From Parelaphostrongylus tenuis (lineage: Eukaryota > Nematoda > Chromadorea > Rhabditida > Metastrongylidae), in NCBI GenBank assembly GCA_019055375.1, contig JAHQIW010007353.1, forward strand, positions 1 to 64,000: a stretch of 64,000 bases of DNA, in the 5' to 3' direction. Under the pieces are notes generated by a model. The model was given only the letters and a program-made list of their open reading frames with translations, made no database searches and was not told where the DNA came from. This document shows positions 11,181 through 21,600 of the stretch, in pieces; within the stretch, counting starts at the first letter, position 1; the number at the start of each line of letters is the position of its first letter. The position numbers were made by a program, and so were the translations under genes.

Positions 11181-11504
11181 TCATTGACAGACCACTGACA
11201 TGCGTGGCTCAAAAATAATTACCAGGCATATTGAAGGAGCAGAAGCCACAAGACATTCCGATCAATTTATCGATGTTGGCTTAATGACAAAAGGGACTAC
11301 TGAAAAAGTGAGAGAATTTTGAAATCTCAAGTCGGTTGATTCAAATGCCAACACAACTTGGAAATCTCTCATGCCACAACTATGGCAAGACGTCGAAACC
11401 GTCTACGATCAAAGAATTCTTGAAAAAAATGTTAGTGATAGTTTCTCTTTTGATTCAGCTGATACGAAGAGGATATTAAGCCGGCCGTTTCATAAGTTTC
11501 AGTA

Positions 11505-11694
11505 GCACTACAGTAATAAACACCAGATTAATTATCCACAAGTAATAAAACTGCATGATTTTGGTATCGTTCTACTGAGCATTTTCTCGCGAACATTTTG
11601 GTATACAACTTGCCTATGTTTCAGCATGGAGCTTTCTTGGGACAAATCCGAGCTACTCATGCACAAATGGTGCTGAGGAGAAATAGCTAGTAAA
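11505..11694 (+). mobile_element. Mariner-derived fragment
   Basis: Carries the internal segment of the mariner-derived palindromes at 16.75 and 33.41 kb: AACATTTTGGTATACAACTTG, then an ATGGAGCTTTCTTGGGAC start that corresponds to a mariner transposase N-terminus. Only one arm is present and the frame is broken. Confidence 0.55.
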
Positions 11695-11870
11695 AGCGCT
11701 GAGTCTAACAATGGCTGTTCCGTCTAACAATGGCAGGTTTTTGCGTAAAACAATGGGCACCCTGCTGCGTCTAACAATGGCACGCTGGGGCTTAGAGATA
11801 GAGAGGAGGTGGAGCAGACCGTTGAGTTGCCAAGAGATGCAGAGGCCACGGTCCCGAAGGGGTTGATCTA
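11695..11870. repeat. Short palindromic MITE family P, copy 2
   Basis: Contains the repeated CTAACAATGGCA motif and the right arm GAGATGCAGAGGCCACGGTC that marks this family. The left arm is poorly preserved. Confidence 0.45.
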
Positions 11871-12034
11871 GGCCTCCGAATGGTCAATTAAAAGATACTC
11901 TTACATTTTTTTTCTTACAAACTTTATTAGTCCGTCTTCACAGCGGTTTTCTTTTCGCTGTGTGTATCCAAGTACTTCTAGGATTCATTTCGTCTTTACT
12001 CTTCTTGAACGCCGTTGGACACTGATTGAGAGAG

Positions 12035-12180
12035 TCTGCTTGAAGACTTGGTGATAGCCTGACTGTGGCCCTGTCCCATATGGAGCCATTGCTGACCGCC
12101 GGAGAGGTGGGGGTGGAATTCAGCCCCGCGCGCACCGCGACGAGCATCACAACCACTCGGCTACGGTGCCCTCCACAGAT
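12035..12180 (-). repeat. SINE-D tRNA-like repeat
   Basis: On the minus strand it reads GCACCGTAGCCGAGTGGTTG (A-box-like, as in tRNA-Leu/Ser), then TGATGCTCGTCGCGG and CAACTCT/CACCTCTCC. The same order occurs at 13.76 kb and 51.59 kb, so it is a repeat and not a single tRNA gene. Confidence 0.5.
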
Positions 12181-12229
12181 AACCCTTCCATTTATGACTC
12201 AGCTGATAGCAAGGGGTTGATAGATAAAT

Positions 12230-12560
12230 TACCCGCAGGAAACAGCCAGCAAGCGTCCTGTACCTAAGGACTCGTCGTCACCGAGTGAAGCTGTCCATTC
12301 GAACGCTGCTCCACCCGAAGAGACCTTGACTCTAACGACAACCCCGGCAAAGATCCACATCGACAAGACGAACGACTGTGGGCAATCAACTTGAATTTGC
12401 GGCTCTGAAGAGAACGAAACGCGTCCAACCGTTACCAAATAGTGTATATCTGAGAGTATTGAGCGTTCTGCAAAAAAACTAACCTAGTCGCGAATTGAAC
12501 TCGCATTTCCGAAGCGCGTGCTACCACCACACCAGCGAGGCCAGCGCTCTGCTATCACTC
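12230..12560 (+). repeat. Penelope-type terminal-repeat remnant and SINE-B copy
   Basis: 12,360-12,430 has ACGACTGTGGGCAATCAAC followed by CGGCTCTGAAGAGAACGAAA and CGCGTC. This is a shortened hammerhead-like CTGAAGA...GAAACGCGTC motif as in the pairs at 9.85 and 15.94 kb. 12,478-12,560 is a minus-strand SINE-B head (GGTGTGGTGGTAGCACGCG, GAGTTCAATTCGCGAC). Confidence 0.4.
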
Positions 12561-13229
12561 CTTATTCGATATGTCCTATGGAAGCTGTCAGCAACCAGCC
12601 TTTAACGGGTTTAGTTGGGCAATCTCAAATGGGCATTTAACCCAACTTTACCGAGTTCCGCCTGACTACCCAGATATCAATCGATCCAGAAAAGAGACGG
12701 AATTATTGATTGGCAAAGCCGAGCTTTGAAGAAAATCGATTTTTAAGAAAAATAGATAGTCGAAGAGAACACGTAGCTGATTGCGATGAGAAGGAAGAGA
12801 AAGAAAGAAGGCAGCTATCGATCGATTCCATCGATCGATCGATCGGAAGTAAAGAGTCGAGCCGCTCAGACCCGACGGAAGAAGTACAAAGGACCAGCAA
12901 AGCAGATAGGATGGCAATAACAACTCCACTGATAAGAAAAAAAAACGGGTTTCCCAACGGAAGTCGACGGCAAGCACCGCGGCAAAAAATCCAACGACAC
13001 GTCACGCAACAATGTACGCGCGCTTGCATTCAATCGTACTAACGTCGCAGGAAATTCGTTCAAATCTTTTATTTACTGTTATTGTTTACTTAATTGTTTA
13101 TTTACTTGTTTACTTAGTGTTTTTATGTTTGCTCTCATCTTATTGTCGTTAAGCTTGTATTATTCTACTTGATCTCTCTTCTATTATAGATGTACCGTAT
13201 AAAATATAAGTTCACAATGTATTTCGAGC
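12561..13229. other. No gene seen
   Basis: AT-rich, with short ATCGATCG-type direct repeats near 12,820-12,845. The open frames on both strands overlap each other and show no domain. Confidence 0.35.
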
Positions 13230-13530
13230 CTGAGCGCACGTGGCGCAGTGGTTAGAGGTGCTCTGCGTCGCACACGAGGTCAGTGGTTCGATCCCGCGCC
13301 ATGGCTCACCAGCCATCCATTTCTCCGTAGTCGGTGAATCGGTACCAGACTAGTCTCAGACTTGTTGGGAGGACATGCAGCACTGACTTGGTTCAGCGGG
13401 AGGCCACCGCGAGTCATTGTAAATGCCAGATATGCATTCAGTCACCTCAAACGAAGATGAAAGTTGAAGATGAATGCATGGCGCATCCCTCAGGGATCGA
13501 TCAGCGCCGAGAGCTGTGTCCTTTTTTTTT
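13230..13530 (+). repeat. SINE-A, best preserved copy
   Basis: A box TGGCGCAGTGGTTAGAGG and canonical B box GGTTCGATCCCGC. The full body is colinear with the copies at 5,547 and 37,254. It ends at a T-run after CGCCGAGAGCTGTG. Confidence 0.85.
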
Positions 13531-13759
13531 AATTCGAGCCTTTCAGGTGGTCTGTTATGGGCGCATACAGTGCAGGACAGGCGTTTCAAACTTACAGCCT
13601 CGCCAGTTGTAAGGTGCCTTTTGGTTCACTCAGTTCCTCGGGGATGTCTCCCTATAAAGAGGAATCGACTACCAACTTCTTACACCCGACGAACCGTGGT
13701 GCGAAGAGTTGTAAGCTGTTGACAAATCCAGCAAATACTTATGCTGCAATGTTGACACT

Positions 13760-14650
13760 GGAGCGTCGTGGCCGAGTTGTTGTGATGCTCGTCGCGGAGA
13801 GTGTGCCTGCGAGTTCCATCCCTCAACTCTCTACGGCAGTCAACAGCGAACGCCCTATGTAAGGCGGCTGATATGCTCAGGTCTCATTCTTATATTCTTA
13901 AGAGAACTGAGTGGTAAGCAAAAATTCGACCTCAGACGGGAGTTGAACCCACGTTTCATCCACACCGGAGGAGCGTACTACCACTACACCACTGAGAGCA
14001 CCGCTTACTTACCACTCATTATCTTACTAATTTTTTGTATCTGTGCTTATATCATTCATTTGTGTGAGGTGTCCCTTTGCTATTAACTTTTAACCCTTTA
14101 AGGACTACCTCGATAAGGAGGCGGCGTCGCGCCGTCGCCTGCGCGGCGGTCCAGGCAGGCGGCATCTGCTATTTATGTATGCGTGCTTAGCTGTCTGCCT
14201 GCTTTCCCACGAGACGTGACGTCGCCACCATAGTACTGCTTTTTCGCAGTGTTATGATGTTTCAAATGGATTTAAGTGAATTGAATTGTAAGCAAAAATT
14301 CAACCTTAGCCGGGAGTTGAACCCGCGTTTCACCCATACAGGGGACCAATCTGCTTACCTTTCAGTTCGCTTAAGTAATTTGAAACACCACAACACTGCG
14401 ATAAGCAGTGAAACGATAAGAAATCTTGAGCATCAATATCACGATGGCTGTCTGCTTAACTGAGTTCATAAAGCGACATTGCTTGCCCGACGAGATCTGT
14501 GAAAGGTTGCTGGTTGATAGCTATGATAGAGACATGGAAGAATGAGTAGTAACGAGACGGTGCCTCGATGGTGTAAAGGTAGCGTACGGTTCCGGTATGG
14601 CTGGAACGCGGGTTCAACTTCCGTCTGAGGTCCTTTGTTTACCTCTCGGT
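13760..14650. repeat. Cluster of SINE-D and SINE-B copies
   Basis: SINE-D (+) at 13,760-13,870 has GTGGCCGAGTTGTTGTGATG. SINE-B (-) lies at 13,900-14,010 and again at 14,250-14,400; both carry GGGAGTTGAACCC, the reverse of a B box. SINE-B (+) at 14,555-14,650 has CGGTGCCTCGATGGTG and GCGGGTTCAACTTCCG. Heads and tails point in both directions. None folds into a complete cloverleaf by eye. Confidence 0.5.
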
Positions 14651-14900
14651 TCTTCTAGCTACACTAATATTTATTTATTTTCGTCTTATTTGTTTCTATG
14701 CGACCCGTCTTCACATTTTATTGTGCGGATCTCAATTTGTCTGGCATTGGATTCGTCTCCTCACATTCGTGGCTTACTTGAGAATTTCGTCTTCTTCATA
14801 ATCGTCGCAGAATATTGTTCTGAAAAATCTCCTTTCAATCTTGAGAATGGCCCGGTTGGGGTGTTTGTTGAGTGATAGCTGGGGGGAGGGGGGAGGCAGG
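14651..14900 (-). repeat. SINE-C-like remnant
   Basis: The GAGAATTTCGTCTTCTTCAT and AATCTCCTTTCAATCTTG segments correspond to the SINE-C body at 7.7 and 20.9 kb, without its tRNA-like head. Confidence 0.4.
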
Positions 14901-15204
14901 GAGGTAGGGGTGAGACCAACCGCGAACGGAGCATCAGTAACCCCTCAGTTGTCACCTTTGCAACCCCTTACAGTTCTTTCTTGACAAGTCAAAATCAGAG
15001 GTTGTTGATATAATGAAATTTGCTTGAACAGCTGGCGTTTTAGCGGAGTTTGTCTTCTTTAGAACCTAAAAAATTAGGTTGTCTACAAGCTTGTCAGCCT
15101 CACCTTGATTTGTACTCATATTTTTGCGTTATCTTTTGCTTAGATCTTTTTTTTTGCTTTGACGAATTGTTTGTAGCAATGAATATTTGGCTCAACCTTT
15201 TCGC

Positions 15205-15385
15205 GACCGTAGACCCATAGACTCCGCATCTCTGACTGGCAACTCTAGACGGTCTGATCCACCGCCGAATCTCTAGCCCCCCAGCGTGCTGCGTCTAACA
15301 ATGACACGCAGGGGGTTAGAGATGCAGGTCGAACAGACCGTCCAGGGTTGTCAGTCGATGATGCAGAGGCCGTGGGTCTACGGTC
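15205..15385. repeat. Short palindromic MITE family P, copy 3
   Basis: The ends GACCGTAGACCC and GGGTCTACGGTC are inverted repeats of each other. The arms continue through GCATCTCTGACTGGCAACTCT and its inverse. It lies just upstream of the ACAD9 start. Confidence 0.6.
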
Positions 15386-15625
15386 ACGAACAGTTTGAGC
15401 CATTAAGTACCATAATCTACTTTTGTAGTATTTTTAGACTATAAATGGTCGGCTGGTTGGTGTGTGGTTTATCGTAGTCTCTAATCTTCTTCGCTAAATG
15501 GCTTCGGTACTTTTTCTTTTATTGCTCATTATAAATCCTTAGTATTTGAAACGATCGTGACGGAGTTATTTCTCTAATGTTTTCTTGTTCTCTGGAAAGT
15601 TTTCTTCTTACGTTTCTCTACGTAT

Positions 15626-15641
15626 TTCTCCTTTACAGATG
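15626..15641 (+). promoter_or_regulatory. Probable spliced-leader acceptor at ACAD9 start
   Basis: The tract TTCTCCTTTACAG abuts the ATG at 15,639 with no 5' UTR. In nematodes this arrangement usually marks an SL trans-splice site. A cis-spliced upstream leader exon cannot be excluded. Confidence 0.5.
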
Positions 15642-18600
15642 AGAATTTTTACAATGAACACGCTCCGAAAAAGGGCTTTTTCTCGATGTGCTGTATATTT
15701 GTCTGGTCAAAGCGAAGTTACGGCCGTTAACATAAATAGACTAGCGGTCAATGAGATCAAATCAGAACTTCCAATAGAGAAAGTTTCGCTTTCCAGAGGT
15801 CTTGCCATGAATAAGTTCGAAAAGGTGAGGTGTTTTCTAGTGTTAAAGTTTACACCATGAAACCCGACTTAGCTCTACTTCAGCGTTATCAATTTTGAAT
15901 TAGTTTCTTCTATGAGTTAGTCTGTACCACAAAATAAATATGAAGATTCATGTGGCTAATTTTCGACATCTTCATCTTCTTCAGAACCGATGATTCGGGT
16001 CCACTGTCCACAGTCGTTCGTCCTCACGTTATGGATCTTTTTAATTTTGTCTTCTATTGAGTCGAATTTTTTGATGGAGAAAAAAAGGTTCTCACCGAAA
16101 AAGATTTGACCGGACCACGATGAAGACGAAGACCATAACGAGGATGAATAACTGTGAACATTCGACTCGAATCATCAGGTCTGAAGAAGACAAGGACGTC
16201 GAAACGTTAGCCGAATAAATCTGTACAAACCTCGTGGTGTTAGTTAATCCATAAAAGAAACTGTTGTCTTGTTTACAATTCAAAAAATGTAATGGCAGTA
16301 CCTTCTTCACCATGCTTCGCATAATCACATTTCTAGGATTTTATGATTTATCCAGAATATGCGGACACTGATGATGTGAGAACTATTCAAGGATTCACTG
16401 ACGTCTTGAGAAAATCGTTGGAGCTCACCAGTGAGTTAGCTAGATGTCTTTTTTTTCTTTTCTCTTGCTTTGTCTAGTTGTAATCTGAAGACACGAGTTC
16501 CATCGATTGCCATTTTTGATGCAATATGCTACTTTAGAGCGGCATTCGATCACGTCTGAGCACTGTGAATGTCTGTGGTTCCAAGTAATTTTTAGGACTT
16601 TAGTAATACAATGGCTACCTTATGGATTGATTTCTATGCGTACTTGGGCAGAGGGTACATTGACCGTATGCGTTATTCCAGTTATAATCTTTCTCGCTGT
16701 TGACCTGACGGTTTTTTTGGTACCTTTTTTATCAAGTCGTTCCAGAAGTTTTGGCATTGAAACAGTAAACATGAAACTCATCCATAAGTGATTAAAATTG
16801 CATGATTCTAACATCGTATAGTTGTGCATTTCCTTGCGAATATTTTGGTGTACAACATGACTATACTTTCTTTAAGACGCTGTCGTACGAATAAGTTCGC
16901 TTGCTACTCATGCACGAATGACGCGCAGGGGAAAGTGCTGGTGAAGCGGCGCGCAAGATTAATGGAGCTTCCTGGGGACGACCCGAGCGTGACTGATCTT
17001 CCAGACTGTTCTCTACAGCTTTGAACTTTGAAAACCACTACGTAGCCGTCCTTTCTGCAACCGCATCATCGCCCCGAGCTCCATCAATTTTGCGCGCCGA
17101 TTTTACTAGCATTCCCCTGTGTGTCATTCGTGTATGAGCACCAAGTGAATCTGTTCCAAGGACAGCTCCATCTCAGAGCAAGTATAAGCAAGTTGTATAC
17201 CAAAATGTTCACAAAAAGATGGCAGTTGAACGATACCAAAATGCACTTTTAATTGCTTTCGGTTGAAATGTTTTGTGTCTACTGCTTTATTGCCAGAACT
17301 TATATAATAACGTAATATTTATTCGATAGCTTTGCGGGGTTTTAAAAGGGGTTTGAATGGGAACAATTTTGTCCACTTTGATCACAGTGGTTAGTGGACG
17401 TGTACACTTTTAATATGTGTTTTTCAAGGAATTTATTTTTGGAGACTTTGAGACGTTTGGTGCGCACACCTGCAAATCTATATTTATTTAAGATCAATTA
17501 GACAATATTTCAGCAGACCGAGCGGACTTGGAAAAACATGGCTCATTACCGGATGGGGTTCGAGGCGCTCTTAATGATTGTACCGTGTATTCTGCTCTAG
17601 TACCTAGTGCTTATGGTGGCCTAGGATTAGGCTACAAGGATCAAATGAAATTATTTGAGGTTAGCAATCTCCGGATAGAGACGACTTTTACTCGATCCTT
17701 ATTTTTCGATTCTTAACCACTAACTTAATGTACGTTCCGTTTGAAACATAATGATGGAGAACGTTTACAGAATCTGAGTATTGATTGGAATATTCATGCG
17801 AACGTCGCAGTGCTAAGCTCTGTCGTTAATGCTCTATTATTGTTCGGATCTGATGAAATCAAGGAGAAGTATTTCCCTTTGATCGTCAGTGGAAAATGTC
17901 GCCCAATCATCGCTGTTATTGACGACAAAGGGTAAACTTAGAATTGATCTATTAACGTTTATTCGGTTTATTACAGTTTCTCTATGTTAGAGATTTATTC
18001 TTCACCGAATGTCAATGTGTACGGTCATACTTTTATTGAATAACGAAAACCATTGATTCTATAATTGTTAGCTTAACTGGGTTCGGTACCGATAAGTGCT
18101 TATCAGATTGAAACTGTTGACGGTCGGTTGCTGGCAGCTTCGATGCCTCATGTCGAAAATAAAATTGGTAGTTTAGCAATGGTTTCGGTAGCGTAGTGAT
18201 AGCATGGTCTGGGATAGATAGAACACGGGTTCAGCTCCCGCCTGGATTCGAAATTTTGCATATCGCTCAACATTCCTAGATATATGCTTACAGAAATGTC
18301 CCATACAGAACCGCTCGTTTGTGAGTTTAAGTGGTTATTTAACATTTCCAGAATCGACTCGCACTCTGAGATCTCTGGGACTGGTCGCACGAAAACCTTA
18401 ATGAGGTTAAAGAATCAGCGTTGCATCGGGGTCAATAATGCTAACGTAGCGATTGTGTTAGCTACTTCGGCTCATCATGAATCCGTAAGTAGTCTTTGAA
18501 ATAGTTATTGAAGTGAAAGTTTGTTTTTTGTTTTCACTCTTAGTCCTTAATCTCTTGAGGTCATTTAGGCCATTTTCAGAAAAACAAGTATTGCTCGTGC

Positions 18601-21600
18601 TATATAATTGATCGAACAGAGTTAAAAGAAAGCGATACTTGGGAGTTCACCCGAGATGAAACGTTTGGACTAAAGGCATTTGACGGTAACTCCATAAGCT
18701 TGTTTTTCGTTTCGACAATCCTCATCGTTTTGCTCATTCGAAAGTTCTAGTCGGTCATTTCGGTATTCCACACTATCATAAGTTATCACCTTTTCTTTCT
18801 TATAGTTGGTCTCCTGAACGTGGTCGCTTCTATCAATGAACGTCAGCTGATCGGTAATTTAGGACAGGGCCTAGAGGTACGTACTGTATGCCTCCAGGCC
18901 TTAGTATAGATTTCGAGTGCTGCTTCTAAGACTTTGATGAGTTCATGGTGCTTTTCCGTTATCGGAAATCTTTTTCAACCCTCTGGAGAGAACGAATTTT
19001 TTATTTTTTCAGAGTTCTAGTAGTGTGAATATTTCATTCATTCTAGAGCTTAGATCTCGACAGTTTGATATTGGATCTTCTCATACGTTTTGGCACTGAA
19101 GCAATAAACACCACATTTATTAACCAGAAGTAGTTAAAAATGCTTAGCAGCACTATAAAAGCAAAGTATGAATGTCAAAGGCTGAGAATTTGCTTGTAAC
19201 GAAGACGGCTATTTTGTCCTCAGCTGCAACGAACAGTACGGTTCTCCTTCAGATCTTTGATAACTTGGTACCATTTTGTTCCAGAGACGCATGTTTCAGG
19301 CTTTTAAGGATAGGTCTTTTCCGATTTTTCTCTTCAGACTGTTAATGATAATTGGTAGCTTAGATCTCGACAATTACAACACTGTACTTGTTCTGCCAAA
19401 AGTCTATTTTTATGTGCTGTGGGAGCGATAACAACGTTTAGTTTCACAATTGACGCGCACAATCGCGCGTGTCTTCGTTATTTACTCGAAACTTTTCACT
19501 CCATTTCGTAGAAATTTGTAGATTTTACATAGAAGGATTGTAGAAAAAACTTTGTTCTGTCACCGATGGCGCATACTTTGAGTAGTGTTGTTGAGCAACC
19601 TTGATTACTTTTGGCTAATAAGCTTGATGTTTATTGCTTTGGTGTCAAAACTTTCGAAAGGAATTGATATTATACGTTACTTCTAGACACATTTTTAGTG
19701 CGCTGTAGGAGGAAAAAGAATTTATATTTCACATTCGGCGCATTTTTCTCTAGCCAGAGTTTTCCCTTGAGAGGTTTAGTAATCTTTCGATATCTTAAGT
19801 CTTGACAATTTCTATGGTTTACTTGGCTTTTGAAAACGATTTCTTAGTGCGCTCTAACAGCTAAGAAAAAAAGATAGGACTTCGCACTCGGCACACGTTT
19901 CTTGTCGACGAGGGTGTGCGAATGGTTATGTACTTATAGCGCAGCGCGGTCCACGTGAGGCGCGCGATTTTTTTTTCCAGTTGAGGGTTGCTTTTCCGAT
20001 CTGAAAAGAGCTCTGGATAAAAAATGACGCTGATACTCTAGGATTCCCTCTGCGCATTTACTGCTTTTCGTGCTTAGACTCAGACTGCTTAGGTTTAGGC
20101 TTATTAGAGGTATATTCAGCAGACTATAATTACTCAGTTCACCAAATGAAGAAACAAAGCTCTTTCTATGATTACAGAAAAGAAGCCTATGAGTTTTCAT
20201 GAGCTAGAGAAGAAGTTTCAAATAGTAATAGGAATAATCGCGAAAACGCGCTCCTCGTGTGAAACGCAGTGTTATTTTCACAGCTACAATGCTGTCAGAA
20301 GGTTTTTTTTTCAAAAAACAAAAGCAAAAACAAAATTAAATTGAGCTTTTGAAGAGTCCCTGAAAGTTTAGTGAAATTCATTAACCAGCAATGTTTAAAA
20401 AATGATTACCAATAACAGTAAAAAACCTATTTTGTTTGATTTCATTGTACACTAAGTAAATGTCGGTAAGTTCATCGGCGATATGAGTAGTGCACGTCTC
20501 TTATGCGTCGGGAATCTTTGTTCTCAAATGAATAATGTATTGCGTTTTCTCTCAGTGCTTATTTTGCCGCAGTATTCTCTTCATACTTCTGCAGCAGATT
20601 TCAATTTTCCTACCACAAATGTTGCACAATACGTAGCAAAGAAAAATTATTTATCTACACAATAAGCAGCCTATAATTGGGAGAGGACGTTCTGCCAGCC
20701 TACACAGTGATATTTGACATTACGAACACTTTTTTGTCACGATGAGATCTTGAATTGTCGAAATTTGAAGCAGTTTTTTTTTATGACTGGTCGTCACTTA
20801 TACTATGCTGTTTCCAGCACTTCTTTCAGTGGATTCGTCTTTTCGCTTTTATTCTCCAAAAAAGCTTTCGAACAATTCGCGTGTTCTTTCGACTGTTGAT
20901 CGAGCGCTTCATTTTCTTTATGAATGTCATGAATGCTAGTCTACTCAAACTCCTTGCAATTTTGGTGATAACTGAGCTATAACGTCCCACGTGAGCTTGA
21001 GGAGAGCGATGGACAGCTTGCATCACTACCCCACTGCGCCATAGCCCCTCTTTCTCTCTGATAAGTGGTAATGAGAATGATAATAATGATAATAGTAACG
21101 ATAACGATATCCAGCCAACTATTCAATAGCTGACGTTTCGACAATTCGCATTCTTCAGAGCCTGGAAAGGTCAAATTCTCTGCAGTCAATCAGTCAAACA
21201 CCTTCATTACTCTTTTAGAAAAAATCACCAGACTTAGAATCCAATCGCATCAAGCACAAAATCAACTCTCAACATACTCACCGCTTTTTATATGTGTTCC
21301 ACCGAATGATTGAAGCGGAGATTACCGGAAGGAGATCACATAGGCTCGTAATGCACTCTACTCATCAAGGCAACAGTCTTACTGGCTTATGTTCAGAGGA
21401 AACAGTACGCCTCCGAACGAAAACTCGAATGGAGAGAAAATCCCGTTTATCCTCTCGTTCTTTTCAAATGAGATTAGTATAGCTGTAAAACGTTGTCTGA
21501 AAAGAGCAGGTTTAGAGCAGTCGGTGGCTATCATTGACATACCACCAAATGCCCTAAAACGCCAATTAGTTCGCAACCGCTTATATGATCGTCTCTGTAT

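Larger units (their letters stand above)
10667..11240 (+). mobile_element. Hammerhead-ribozyme retroelement (retrozyme-like), locus R1
   Basis: More than one tandem unit of a non-coding element. The motif CTGACGA occurs at 10,747, 10,813 and 11,129. The last two are exactly 316 bases apart and their flanks repeat (TTAGTGTGGGGACT; ACAGACCACTGACATGCGTG). The first two are a local 66-base duplication. Between the ribozymes lies a stem region with AACACTCTGTGTTTAGTGAG and ACATAGAGTGTAAAACGTTC, shared with loci R3 and R4. Tandem units with one hammerhead per unit are the established mark of retrozymes and of Penelope-linked ribozyme elements. No open frame is conserved. Confidence 0.8.
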
